Assembly: GCA_963575745.1 (NCBI GenBank)
Contig: CAUYUJ010014549.1
Location: 344,501 to 408,500, forward strand
Origin: Prorocentrum cordatum
Taxonomy: Eukaryota > Sar > Dinophyceae > Prorocentrales > Prorocentraceae
DNA length: 64,000 nucleotides
Reading direction: 5' to 3'
Within the stretch, counting starts at the first letter, position 1, and each line of letters opens with the position of its first letter. The notes below the pieces were generated by a model that saw only the letters and a program-made list of their open reading frames with translations, was not told the origin of the DNA and ran no database searches. Of the stretch, positions 29,717 through 40,129 are shown one piece after another. The position numbers and the translations under genes were made by a program.

Positions 29717-32700
29717 ATGACAGTCGTGGAAGCAGCCAGGCGTGCCGCAGGCAGGTCGACGACCTCCAGCGGAGACCCCCCCACTGGGGGGGCCGACGCC
29801 GGCAGCGCAGGGACGTCCGGAGAAAAGCTCACACTCAGGCCCAAGCCGAGATCACTGGGTGCCCAGCTGCGCGCCACCTCCAAGGGAAAGCCATCGCAGC
29901 CCAGACCCCGCCAAGATGATCCAGCCAGGCCGCTCGTGCCCCCAGATCACGCAGTCAGGCCCCTGGTGAGACCTCCAGGGTGGCGCCCGCTTCTCCCTGG
30001 GCAACTCGCCCGGCCGCCGGGGATGCCGCCGATGATGCCGCCCCCTTGGCCATCCCCTCCGCGGGGAGGCCGCTGTGGGGGACCCCCTTTGGGGGAGGCG
30101 CCGGCGGCGCCGAGCGGTGGGAGGGCGCAGGAGGAGGCGCGCGACTACGTCAAGTGGTGCGCGGACCACCCCACCTTCCAGCCCGAGAAGGTGCCAGAGG
30201 TCGTGAAGCGGGGCAACTCACTCCTCCGCCTCGCCGGCAGCATCGAGAGGGCTGCCGAGTTGCTGAAGCACGCGCGGGAGGAGGTCCATGGGAACCCGCT
30301 GGGCGGAGTACTTCAAGAAGACGTGCAGAAGTCCTTGGACCCGCACCACGCCGCCTACCTCCGGGCTATGGCCACCGGGGGAGTACCCGTGCGACGCACG
30401 GAGGAGCGGACGCGCACGCAGGCCAAGTCGCACTCCTCGGCGGTGGACCACGCGCTGGAGATGTTCGAGAAGGCCTGGAAGGACAGCCGCTACGGCGTTG
30501 TCCTCTGGGCCTCGGACGAGGTCGAGGACGTGCTCGCCGCCTCGGCACTGGTCGAGTCGCCCAGCGGGAGGGTCCCCAAAATGTTGCCGGATCGGACCAT
30601 CTCGAAAGAGGGCCGGCCGATCCACGACATGCGGGCGGCCAACGCCTTCTCCCCGAAGGAGCAGCACCCGCCAGCGAAGCAGCCCCTCCACAGGGGGCTT
30701 GCGAGGCTCAGCCTCTGGTGGGGGGCGAGGCACCCGGGCGTCCAGCAGGTGGTGGCGAAGCGCGACGTGGCCAGGGCCTTCAAGTGGCACCACCTGGAGC
30801 CAGCTGCCGTGCCAGAGTTCGGGACGACGCTCCCGGGCAAGGAGGTCGGGGTGCCAGGGCGAGTTATCCTGATCCACGGCGTGCTGGTCTTCGGCTGGGC
30901 CGGCAGCCCGGGCGAGTACATGGCGTTCGCCTGGGCGGCCAAGAGCGAGCACGAGAGGAGGAAGCCGCCGGCGCCCAGGATCAACGATACCGTCAGGTAC
31001 GCCTCCAAGTGGCTCATGGACGACGGGGTCGTCCTCGAGCCGCTGGTGGGCCTCCGACCCTGGCTCTCGGCCGAGGAGCTCGACGGGGCCATGAAGCGAG
31101 TCTGGGGCCCGGACGCAGTTAACGAGGAGAAACTGGACGTCGAGGGGGAGTTCGCGGCAGAGCAGTTGATCTGGGGCCTCCACATGAACTTCGACACGAA
31201 GGTGGTCAGGCTCCCAGAACCCAAATGCATCAAAGCTCAGTACCTGCTCGCCCTCCCGGAGCTCAGAGGATCCAGGCGGGTCCCGCTGAAAGTCGCCCAA
31301 GAGCTGCGAGGCTGTGCCCAGTTCTGGGCGTCAGCACAGCCAACACTCCGCCCCGAGCTTCCCGCCCTGGACCGACTCCTCAGCAGCGGAACGAGCTGGG
31401 CAGAACCGAAGGGTACGCCTGAGGAAGTCGAGCTCGCCTGGGAAGAGTGGGACGCGTCAGTGGGGTTTCTGAGGATGCTCTTCGATGTCCCGGAGGCCTG
31501 GAGCACGACCTTCCAGGCCAGCTTCACGCAGGCCCTGTCGGTGCGCGAACGCCTCGCCTTGCCAGGGACAGCACGTACCACAAGGTGGACGGGCGGAGAT
31601 GCTACCACCTCCTCGATCGGTGCCATCGACTGGGGGAGCGCGACTGCAGGGGAGGCCGCGCCGACGCCGGAGTACATGGCCACGGACGCCGGACCACTGC
31701 TCGAGGCCCTGAGTCACGCGGTCAGAGGCGAGAGTGGCGAGGAAGGCTGGATCATAGCGGTGGTCAAGCTGCTGGCGGTGGTCGCGTTGGCCACGAAGCA
31801 GGGCTCGAAGTGGGAAGGCGAGCTGGTATTTTACGTCACGGACAACCAGAATGTGAAGGCCTGGCTCACCAAGAGAAGCCCCAAGAACGCCCTGGCCCGC
31901 CACCTGATACGTCTGGTGGAAAGGATCGAAGCCATGCACGGATGCCGCATCGTCTCGTTCTTCGTGAGGACCTACCATAATGAAGTGGCCGACTGGCTTA
32001 CCCGCGAAGAAGTCAAGAAGGTTCACGACACGCTGGCCACCTCAGGGTGGACGCGCCTAGAGCCTCCCGCAGCCTGGGGCCAGATACTGGAGGACGCCAA
32101 GGAGCGCCTTCTCAGGCTCCCTGGAGAGACGGGCCCCGTGGCCGAGGCTGCCCTTCAACACCGAGCACTTCAGCGAGGACATGGACTGCCGAGAGCTCTC
32201 CCGCTCCGCGGGAAGCTGGGTCGAGAAGTGGGGAGCCACCCGTACACGAAGGCCTTCAAGCGCCTCGGGGGATCGGAGCCCGAGGAGAACCAGAAGGTGG
32301 GATGGCTCATGGCGTCGCTGTCCCTGGACCCCAAGGGCCGAGAGATGGAGGCTTTCCTCGTCGCAGCAACTCAGGAGAGCCCTGAAGTGGTGGTCTTGGA
32401 TGCCCCGACCGGGGTCGACACAGCCAGGTTCGAGAAGGCACTTAAGCAGCTGGGCTACATGGTCTCGAAGTTCGAGGTGGTCTGCACGCACCACGGGGAC
32501 GCCACGACGAGGACCAGGCGGGTGCTCGTGGGCGGACGTCGGAAAGCGGGGGTGGGCCTGGCGTGCATTAACATGCCGCCGGCCTGCTCCCGAGCTGCCA
32601 GCGTCAAGCCCCTCCTGGACAAGGGAAAGGACCACCTGTGGCTCGACCAACAAGGCGAGGTGTCATGGGACCCCCGCATCCAGTCCACCAGCGACCCCCT

Positions 32701-34591
32701 CCTCCTCAAGCCGGTCGGGCACCTCAAGAAGGATGGAGCGAAGCACCTGATCTACAGCGAGGAGGGGCCGGTGGGCACGATCCGCTGGCCTGGAGCGGAG
32801 CTCCAAGGACCCGGGGCGACGCTCCTCCGTGTCACCGGAGGGGGCGGAGGCACGGTCCGCGCCCTGACGCCCCAAGAGGTTTGGCGAGTGCAGGGAGGGA
32901 CCAACGACGAGTGGACCCACTTGCGAGCCCAGGGCTTCACCGAGGACGAACTCCTCAAGGGCGCCGCCAGGGCGCTCCCGCCGAGGACCGCGGAGGCAGT
33001 GCTGACCGCGGTGACAGAGGCTCTCGACAGCACCAGCACGCAGCGGGCCGGGGTGTGCCATGACCCAGAGGAGCAAGCTGCGTGGGAGGCCACCAAGCGC
33101 TGGTTCCGCGCCTGGGCCCAGGCACCAGATCAGCCCGCCTTGGCACTGGCAGCAGAGGACGAGGTGAGGGCCGGAGGAGCGCTCACCGACGAGATGCACA
33201 AGAACCGCCGGCGCGCCCAAGCAGTCCGCTTCAAGATGATCGACGAGGACACGCTCATCGGGCCCCGGGAGGCCCCAGCCGCCGAGAAGGTCAAGCTGGA
33301 TAAAAGTGTGACACGCTCGAAAAGTCCTCGCAAAAAGAGCCCTCGGCGTGCCGAAGAGATGCCAGCCACCGACCTGGTGAGGCCGCAAGCGCTGGGCGTG
33401 GCTCGGAAGACCAACTACCCCGGGAAGGAGCTCGCCCCCGCCGGCCGCGCTGAGCCTGGCGGAGCCAACTGCGCCGGCTGGTTCGCGCAGCAGAAGATGG
33501 AGGCCATGCTGCAGAAACTCAGTGAAGGCACAAGGGCAGGTTACGAGGGGGGATGGCGGCTCTGGGTTGCCGTGCGCCAGGCGCAGGGGCTCAGCCCTTG
33601 GCTCCCAGGACGTGATCGCGAGGAGCGCCTGGCCGATGAAGAGGCGCTCATCAACTTCGCCGTCCTCTTAGCGCGGGTCGTCGGGAGGACCGAGGGGGCC
33701 ATCAAGCAGAAGCTCTTCGCGGTGCGCTACGCCCACCTGGTGGCTGGCTATTCGGACCCCCTGCTCCACAGAGGCCGCCTCTGGAGCACGCTGGCAGGGC
33801 TGAAACGCTGGCAGGGGCCCGAGACCAAGCGGAAGAAGCCCGTCACGCCAGCCATGCTCGAATGGCTCCGCAGCTTTCTCCAGCAGGAGGCCAAGCTCCC
33901 CGAGGAGGATGCCGTGGTCATCTGGGCGGCCATCGTGACAGCGTTTTTCTTCCTCCTGAGGGCCTCAGAGTACCTCCTCCAGGACGGGCGCTCGTGGTCC
34001 TTCGAGCGCGTGCTGCACGGGGAGGACGTGGAGCCCAAGAAGGAGGGGAGGCGCGTGGCCAGCTTCCAGGACGCCGACGAGATGGTGATCTACATCAAGG
34101 GCAGCAAGACGGACCAGCTCAACGTCGGGACGGTGAGGAACCACTACCGCGCCGGCACATCGCTCTGCCCGATCGCGGCGATGGAGCGGCTCCAGGCTCA
34201 CCATCCTCAGCGGATAAAGGGCACCGAGGAACGGCTGCCCCTTTTCCGCTGGGCGTCAGGTACACCGATCCGCAGGGCAGAGGTGCAGCACTTCCTGACG
34301 GTCGCGGGGCTGGCCGCCGGCCTCTCCAGGGAAGAGATCGGCAGCCACTCCCTGAGGATCGGCGGGGCAACTGCAATGTACCACGTGACCGAGGACCTCT
34401 CCCGAGTGCGCCGATTCGGGCGCTGGCAGTCGGACGCGTTCCACGGCTACCTGTGGGAGTCGCACGAGCCGATGAAGGGCATCTCCGGCAAGATGGCCAG
34501 GGACAACTCCTCGTTGACCAACCCGGCGAAGGACAGCGCCCCCAGCAGAGCTGCCGCCGGCGCCGAGAGCGCCAGGCGCGAGAGCCCATGA
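29717..34591 (+). CDS. ORF3 of DIRS-like element: RT, RNase H, C5-methyltransferase C-half, tyrosine recombinase
   Basis: The ATG at 29717 is the first in this frame, but the frame is open from before 29447, so translation by -1 shift from ORF2 is possible. Pro-rich start; RT with motif A KRDVARAFKW (catalytic D350), motif B VFGWAGSPGEYM (about 392) and motif C LMDDGVV (D435-D436). RNase H follows with D638 (IDWG), D709 (VTDNQNVKAWL) and D759 (HNEVADWL). Next come C5-methyltransferase-like motifs: VVVLDAPTG (VI-like, ENV changed), TTRTRRVLVGG (VIII), LTPQEVWRVQGG (IX), GAARALPPRTAEAVL (X). The last 370 residues are a tyrosine recombinase: R1415 (LLRASEYL), lysine-containing IKGSKTDQ, H1544 and R1547 (HSLR), W1570 (GRWQ) and nucleophile Y1578 (FHGYLW). 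All expected catalytic residues of RT and recombinase are present. It stops at 34591, about 900 bases before B1. Confidence 0.9.
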   Translation: MTVVEAARRAAGRSTTSSGDPPTGGADAGSAGTSGEKLTLRPKPRSLGAQLRATSKGKPSQPRPRQDDPARPLVPPDHAVRPLVRPPGWRPLLPGQLARPPGMPPMMPPPWPSPPRGGRCGGPPLGEAPAAPSGGRAQEEARDYVKWCADHPTFQPEKVPEVVKRGNSLLRLAGSIERAAELLKHAREEVHGNPLGGVLQEDVQKSLDPHHAAYLRAMATGGVPVRRTEERTRTQAKSHSSAVDHALEMFEKAWKDSRYGVVLWASDEVEDVLAASALVESPSGRVPKMLPDRTISKEGRPIHDMRAANAFSPKEQHPPAKQPLHRGLARLSLWWGARHPGVQQVVAKRDVARAFKWHHLEPAAVPEFGTTLPGKEVGVPGRVILIHGVLVFGWAGSPGEYMAFAWAAKSEHERRKPPAPRINDTVRYASKWLMDDGVVLEPLVGLRPWLSAEELDGAMKRVWGPDAVNEEKLDVEGEFAAEQLIWGLHMNFDTKVVRLPEPKCIKAQYLLALPELRGSRRVPLKVAQELRGCAQFWASAQPTLRPELPALDRLLSSGTSWAEPKGTPEEVELAWEEWDASVGFLRMLFDVPEAWSTTFQASFTQALSVRERLALPGTARTTRWTGGDATTSSIGAIDWGSATAGEAAPTPEYMATDAGPLLEALSHAVRGESGEEGWIIAVVKLLAVVALATKQGSKWEGELVFYVTDNQNVKAWLTKRSPKNALARHLIRLVERIEAMHGCRIVSFFVRTYHNEVADWLTREEVKKVHDTLATSGWTRLEPPAAWGQILEDAKERLLRLPGETGPVAEAALQHRALQRGHGLPRALPLRGKLGREVGSHPYTKAFKRLGGSEPEENQKVGWLMASLSLDPKGREMEAFLVAATQESPEVVVLDAPTGVDTARFEKALKQLGYMVSKFEVVCTHHGDATTRTRRVLVGGRRKAGVGLACINMPPACSRAASVKPLLDKGKDHLWLDQQGEVSWDPRIQSTSDPLLLKPVGHLKKDGAKHLIYSEEGPVGTIRWPGAELQGPGATLLRVTGGGGGTVRALTPQEVWRVQGGTNDEWTHLRAQGFTEDELLKGAARALPPRTAEAVLTAVTEALDSTSTQRAGVCHDPEEQAAWEATKRWFRAWAQAPDQPALALAAEDEVRAGGALTDEMHKNRRRAQAVRFKMIDEDTLIGPREAPAAEKVKLDKSVTRSKSPRKKSPRRAEEMPATDLVRPQALGVARKTNYPGKELAPAGRAEPGGANCAGWFAQQKMEAMLQKLSEGTRAGYEGGWRLWVAVRQAQGLSPWLPGRDREERLADEEALINFAVLLARVVGRTEGAIKQKLFAVRYAHLVAGYSDPLLHRGRLWSTLAGLKRWQGPETKRKKPVTPAMLEWLRSFLQQEAKLPEEDAVVIWAAIVTAFFFLLRASEYLLQDGRSWSFERVLHGEDVEPKKEGRRVASFQDADEMVIYIKGSKTDQLNVGTVRNHYRAGTSLCPIAAMERLQAHHPQRIKGTEERLPLFRWASGTPIRRAEVQHFLTVAGLAAGLSREEIGSHSLRIGGATAMYHVTEDLSRVRRFGRWQSDAFHGYLWESHEPMKGISGKMARDNSSLTNPAKDSAPSRAAAGAESARRESP

Positions 34592-35487
34592 GAGGCCGCA
34601 GCGGGCGCCGCCGGTGCTTACGCACCTGGCGTGCGCCCAACCCAAGCCGCCGGCTTCACGCCGTGCGTGCTTGGGCGCAGCCACCAGCCACCTGCCCCGC
34701 CGGCGAGTAGCCGCGCGCTCGCAGGGTACACCCGCCCGTGCTTTCAGCACTGGCTAATACCTCACGGCAAAAACATGCGTGCAGGTCCGTCCGTCAGGGC
34801 CCCACTAGTGCCTGGGATACTGTGGGTCCCCTTGCAGCCCTGGACGAGGATCACGCTGGAACCCGCCTGGCACGCCGGCTCTCTATACCAAGCCTGGGCG
34901 TGCCGGGCATACTGGCGCCAGCTGTGCTACAGTAGCTGGCAGTCTGACGGCCCGGGTGGCCGCAGCGCTCGAATTCATGCGCAGGCGCGGGCCCGCGCCC
35001 CAGCGCCGGCCCGGGGAACCCCCTCTGTCAGGGGCCGGACCCTGCCCGCCCCGTGCACTTTGGGCACTTGTGGAGGCGGGGAGCCGGGAGATCTGGAGGC
35101 CGCGGCGCAGACGGGGGCGCCAAGTACCGGCCCGCGCCAAGCGCCAGCGACAACACCCTCGGGCCTCAGCCCGAGGTCGGGCTCCGCCGGCAATCAAGGT
35201 ACCGGCGCGAGCCCAAGGCCTAGCCTCACGGAGGACAGCCGCGCACGCCGGCATCAGTTGCCTGGCGGCAGTCGGCAGACAGAGGGCCAGTCGGGCCCTC
35301 ACACGCGCGCCGGCGCACACGCCAGGCGATGCGTGACTCAGTGCCTAGACGGTGCCGGCAACACAACGCCTGGCACCCAGTTTTGGCGACGCCCATCAGG
35401 GCGCCCACACAGCACGCCGGCGCGTAGAACCCGCCAGGCGGCCAGTGTGCGGGGGCACTGGCAGCAGCACCCGTATTATAGAACAAA
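34592..35487 (+). other. 3' non-coding part of the DIRS-like element
   Basis: About 900 GC-rich bases between the ORF3 stop and repeat B1. No conserved frame, no poly-A signal recognised, and no obvious inner repeat beyond scattered GCCGGCG words. Confidence 0.6.
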
Positions 35488-35716
35488 GGCGGCGAGGCCC
35501 GCTTCGCGTGGCGGAAGGAGGGACCCGCCTGGCGTGTCACCGCCGGCGGGAGGAGCGCGCGGCCAGCGCAGCAGCAAAATGGGGGGGGCTGCACCGCTGC
35601 CGCCATCATCGCCATCGTCTCCTGAGGGCCCGCCTCAACCGCTTCGCGGCCGGCACGTCCCGCGGCCTTAAAGCAGGCCGCGCTTTCGCTAGCGCCGTAC
35701 TGTGGGGGCGGGGTCT
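35488..35716 (+). repeat. Split direct repeat B1
   Basis: Begins GGCGGCGAGGCCCGCTTCGC and ends GTGGGGGCGGGGTCT. It overlaps A2 by the two bases CT (35715-35716). Nearly identical to B2; B2 has one extra G in a G-run and a handful of substitutions. Confidence 0.95.
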
Positions 35717-35846
35717 TAGTTGTTTGTCCTAAACGGTTGGACCCCGCCCTCCCCAGTCGGCTTGGGTTTCCTCTCTCCCTGCTCCTGCCTCTGCTTGCCC
35801 TTCCTTTTCCCTCTCTCCCGCTCAAGCCTTCGGGGCTCAAAGCCCT
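35715..35846 (+). repeat. Split direct repeat A2
   Basis: 132 bases, one mismatch to A1. Joined to B1 at a shared CT, which makes B1-A2 the apparent circle-junction sequence of this element type. A short frame inside it is merely the repeat copy of the sequence upstream of ORF1. Confidence 0.95.
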
Positions 35847-35913
35847 CCCAGGGCCCAAAGGGGCCCTCTTTTGCCCACCCACCCTGGGCTTTGCCTCGGT
35901 GTCCTACGGCACC
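35847..35913 (+). other. Spacer between A2 and B2 with a short inverted repeat
   Basis: 67 bases, starting CCCAGGGCCC and containing CACCCTGGG about 30 bases on, so a small hairpin is possible. It is the only part of the right end without a copy elsewhere. Confidence 0.5.
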
Positions 35914-36143
35914 GGCGGCGAGGCCCGCTTCGCGTGGCGGAAGGAGGGACCCGCCTGGCGTGTCACCGCCAGCGGGAGGAGCGTGCGGCCAGCGCAGCAG
36001 CAAAATGGGGGGGGGCTGCACCGCTGCCGCCATCATCGTCATCGTCTCCTGAGGGCCCGCCTCAACCGCTTCGCGGCCGGCACGTCCCGCGGCCTTAAAG
36101 CAGGCCGCGCTTTCGCTAGCGCCGTACTGTGGGGGCGGGGTCT
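35914..36143 (+). repeat. Split direct repeat B2, right end of the element
   Basis: Second copy of B1, ending GGGGCGGGGTCT at 36143. Flanking DNA then begins ATGCATGATG. The element end is set by where B1 and B2 stop matching. Confidence 0.95.
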
Positions 36144-38729
36144 ATGCATGATGCGCCGCTGGCGACCAGCGTCACTACCGCTGCCTCGTGAGTTCTCCAC
36201 ACGCCACGCCTCAATGCTGTGGCATTTCCTCTCGCCGCGCGCCCATCACCTTGTTGCCGGCCAACCTTTGGGCTGACCTGCTCTTGCGCTGCATATCCGC
36301 TCTGGCCTTTTCTAAGTGCATTCGCGCCTCGGCTCCTCTTCCTGCGTACGACTACCACGGCCAGTCCACCCATCTTGTACGCTAAATGGAAATTCGCCTG
36401 AGCATGACCCAGCTTAGGACTTCGCGACGGTGCCGTCACAGCGCCGCTGGAAAGTGTGTGTGTGCATAGGTGCCGTGCTTACTTTTTTGGTGTGTCGATC
36501 CCCCCGACGACTCGTCGCGCCGAACATGTTGTCTCTGCCCTCAATGAACAGATTTTACAAAATCAAGACTCCGCGTGAAAATCATCGTGGCAACTACTCC
36601 CAAAGACGCCCCGCCCCACGCCTCCTCCCCCAGGCTCCCGCCCAGGCGTCGGCGCAACTGAGCAGCTAAACTGGAGCGGAGAGAGAGGGATAACGAGGAC
36701 GCAATAAGAGAAAAAAAATGAGGGCAAGAGAAGAGGGGCATGATAAGCGAAGAACAAGCAGCATGAAGATGCGATCGCACTACCGCGGCAGCCGCGAGGA
36801 AGCGATCACAAATGTATCGATTCCCTGGTTGCTGCTGCCAACTCATGCAGATCATGCATTCAAGGCAATGCATGTCGCAGATGCGCGTGTGGAGATGGAT
36901 CCCAAACGATAAGGATGCGGATGACGATGGTGGGATCGACGTCGATACAACATATTGATCGGGCAACGTATGAGGTGCGATTATCGATCAAGACCCTATC
37001 CGTCCCCAAAATGGCACTCACAGCACTTTGACAAACATACTAGCATCTGTGTAGCAATGCCTTATCACGAATTCGAGCGGCCCCCATGGCCTGAATACTC
37101 GCATGCACCATGCACAAAAATCACAGATTCCGAAAGGCCGCTACATGGAGTAGCGCTGCAACACAGGCGTGCGCCGAGAAATGGGACACTGGGAATTCAA
37201 CAGAAGCGAGGGGGACGAGATGACACACTGGCAGTAACAACGTTTGCGATAACATTCGCACATAGCGCGAACAACGCGGCATACATAATCATACCAACGG
37301 CGGCAACAACACACACGCCAACAACCAAACGAACACTATAAACATTACAAACAACAACAATGACGACGAGATCGTCAACCACGGCATTAATTACAATGGC
37401 AATGAACACTGTGATGGCAGCAACCGCTACACTCCCATCTGGCCTGTCAGCGGACTCAACCGCAGATTTCTAACAGCGCCTTTGGCAATTCGGACCATGA
37501 CGCGACTTGCGAGGGATGTGCGCTGCCGCCCTACGAATGTGTCCACGCTGGCCCTGGTCTGGAGCGTACTCGCCCATCCTGCTTCACGACAAGGAAGATG
37601 TTGCTCGTTGTGCCTCTCTTGCGGTCCAGACCTTGACGGTGCTACTTCCATGGCATCGAGACTCAGTTATGCAGGATAAGTGTTGTCCGCGCCAGTCTTG
37701 CTCAGCAGTCAGGAAACCGCTCGTGAAGCATATGTGGCTTAGATGCGTGGTGTGAGACTTGTTGTTGTACATATGATGGCGGTACAGTTGCATCCTGCAG
37801 AGAATATTGCACGATGAGGTCTGAGTGCGCATATGATGTGGCCTGCGCGCGAAGACGTTAGGCAAGGGTGGAATCAACATGCGGGCCAACGAGGCATGTG
37901 ACATCTGGGGTTGACTCACGCCAGCCGAGAGCCGACGCAAGATCGAATGTCGTACCATAGCGCAGGGCCAAACTTGAACAACAACAAGCCTTTTACACAA
38001 ACAGGACGTGTGAAACATTTGTGTACGACGGAATTCGTTAGACAACGACGTGGGAAATTTCGGATGTCAGAAGGGTGCGAAGAACAACATACAACATTAA
38101 CGAAGCCACCAATACAACCGGTACAAGAGCAATGAAACGGCACTTCTTCGCTTCGTTGACAAATCTCACGCTACTAAAAGGCCGTAGTTGGCCTTCGTCT
38201 TTGCACGAAAGGATTCCATACCCTACGCGCGATGCCAAACCAAGCATTGACACCGATCGACATGCTCGAATCAAGACAAAGTTCAGGGGCACGCGATCAT
38301 GCTGCTCATATGCAGTGTTACCGCATGCTGGTGAGAGGATGTTGGGCTGCAGCCTGGTCCGCGAATTCGCCGAGCACAAGTGGACCAGGCAACACTACAT
38401 GCAAAGTCCTGGCGGGAGACAATGGCAGGCCCGAAGGAAACCTCTCCATCGAATAACACGGGTGCCACTAGACACTATATAGCCTCAGTGAAAGAGCCGC
38501 GCGGAGGGGCCCAAGGAAGGACTGCCCGCCTAGCCCAAATAAGGCAACCACATCGCACCCCAGTGAGAAGGACTCCCCGCCCTCCTATTGTTCCTCTTAT
38601 TCCACGTCGGCGTCCTCGTCTTCCTCCTCTTCACCCCGTCCTCCACATACCAACCTCCTCTTCCTCCTCCTCTTCCTTTTCGTAGCCTTCTTCTTTCTCT
38701 GACTCCTCCTTACCATTCACCTACCTAGC
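36144..38729. other. Intergenic DNA of lower GC, no supportable gene
   Basis: Composition changes sharply after the element, with more A/T and AAC-rich patches (37240-37400). Frames of 60-150 codons on both strands have no recognisable motif and overlap each other. 38560-38700 is strongly pyrimidine-rich (TCCTCTTCCTCCTCC). Confidence 0.45.
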
Positions 38730-38935
38730 GGCGGCACGGGCGGCAACGCGGCGCAACCTCAGCGGACCCACCCAGCGCACGGGGCGCCCACGAGCGCCCA
38801 CGAGGCGGCACAGGCAGCAACGTGACGCAACCTCGGCGGGCCCACCCAGCGCACGAGGCGCTCACGAGCGCCCAGGAGGCACAACGGGACGGCAACGTGG
38901 AAAACCCTCGGCGGACCCGCCCTGAGTGCACGCAC
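38730..38935. repeat. Tandem repeat, three copies of a 74-bp unit
   Basis: Units begin at 38730, 38804 and 38878 with GGC(GGCAC)... and carry CAACCTC(A/G)GCGG and CCCACCCAGCGCACG. Units 1 and 2 match at most positions; unit 3 is more diverged and truncated. Confidence 0.8.
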
Positions 38936-40129
38936 TGTTTAGGGAATGAAAGTGGATGGGGCTGGGTAGACAGCGCGGCACGCTGAATAGACAGCCGCTG
39001 CCCAAGCGGTCAACGCCTTTCGAGGACGATACGGGGCCCCAAATCGTCCGCTGCGGCGCAATCGCGCTGCTCGCCGGCACATGCTAGATGGACTGGGCAC
39101 ACCGCCAGAGCGGACTCTGCAAGAAGCGGTGGATCAGCGGCCGCGTGGCCGCAGATGCTGCAATGGCCCGCAGGTCTTCCGAGGAGAAGGCGGGCAATGA
39201 GGCCACTGACGGGCTTGCGGGCGCTGCCGCTCTGTCTGGCTACCGTCGCCCGCGCCCTTTACGGAGCGGGAGCGGCAGCTGCTGGCCCTCTCCGCTGCTT
39301 TGCGTGTGCTCGCGGCAAGGGAGCCTGAGGTCTCTCGCCCAAGCCGCAAGAGCACGCGGCCCTAGCGGTAAGCGGGTGCACCGCCGATGGACTGGTCCAC
39401 GCTGGGCACCCGCCGCTTGCACTGGAGCTGGTCCTCCGACGGCACCGTCGGCCCTGGCTTCACCTCTGCGTTAGACTGCGCGGGCGGCGGTGGAGGCGAC
39501 CGGAAGGATCATTCGCCCAGCGCGCCCGCCGAGGCAACGCGCAACCTCTTTGCTGATAGCGCGTGGCTGGCGCATGCGGCAGCGCACGGGCTCTGGCCGG
39601 GTAGCTTGCCTGCGGTGCGGGTCCTCGGCGGCACGTCGGGCGTTGTGGGCGGCGCGGCCATGCTGGAGGCGTGAAGCGGCACGGCGGCCTGGCGTGCCGC
39701 TCTGCGCGCATGGCTCGTGGCGCGGCCTGGGCCGCTGATCAACTAAATGCGCTGTCGACTCCCCTCCGCCTGTCCTTCCCCGCCTCGTTGCCCCGTGGGG
39801 CGCCTCGCTGATCCGATCGCATTGTCTTGTGGAAAACTCGGGGGGGGGGACAGGCTGCCATGCTGGGGGCAAAGCAAGGCATGACCCCACCACAAGGGGG
39901 CCAGCCAGTGCGCCCTGTGCAGGAATCAGAGGCCCACGATGAAGCACGTCCGCATGCGTGCACGACGTGTGGCCTGGGAGGGTCTCGGGCCATCTCGGGG
40001 TAAACACAGCCCGCCGCAAACGCCGATATGGCTAACATGCAGAAAGAGTCGCCCAATATACTGATGCGGGACTAGGGGCCCAACCACTGCATTCACTCGC
40101 CAGTTTAAGCCGCTCGCCCCAAGCTGATG
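38936..40129. other. Intergenic, nothing firmly recognised
   Basis: GC-rich mixed DNA with overlapping frames up to about 180 codons on both strands, none with a motif I can name. Confidence 0.4.

Larger units (their letters stand above)
20504..36143 (+). mobile_element. DIRS-order tyrosine-recombinase retrotransposon with split direct repeats (PAT/Ngaro-like ends)
   Basis: A 15.6-kb element in plus orientation. Its ends are split direct repeats in the order A1 (20504-20635), coding region, B1 (35488-35716), A2 (35715-35846), B2 (35914-36143). A1 and A2 differ at one base in 132; B1 and B2 differ at a few bases and one G. The coding part gives Gag-like sequence with a CCCH finger, C5-methyltransferase motifs I and IV, RT, RNase H, C5-methyltransferase motifs VI-X, and a tyrosine recombinase with R, HxxR, W and Y. 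There is no DDE integrase or protease-like sequence that I can see. Split direct repeats plus a tyrosine recombinase define PAT/Ngaro-type DIRS elements; a methyltransferase domain between RNase H and recombinase is also a DIRS/PAT trait. High repeat identity and long frames suggest recent insertion. Two -1 frame changes separate the three frames. Confidence 0.9.

Noticed and set aside
35720-36276. Plus-strand frames in the right end of the DIRS-like element
   Set aside because: They are the repeat A2/B2 copies of non-coding leader sequence; the initial codon is TTG, and no domain is present.
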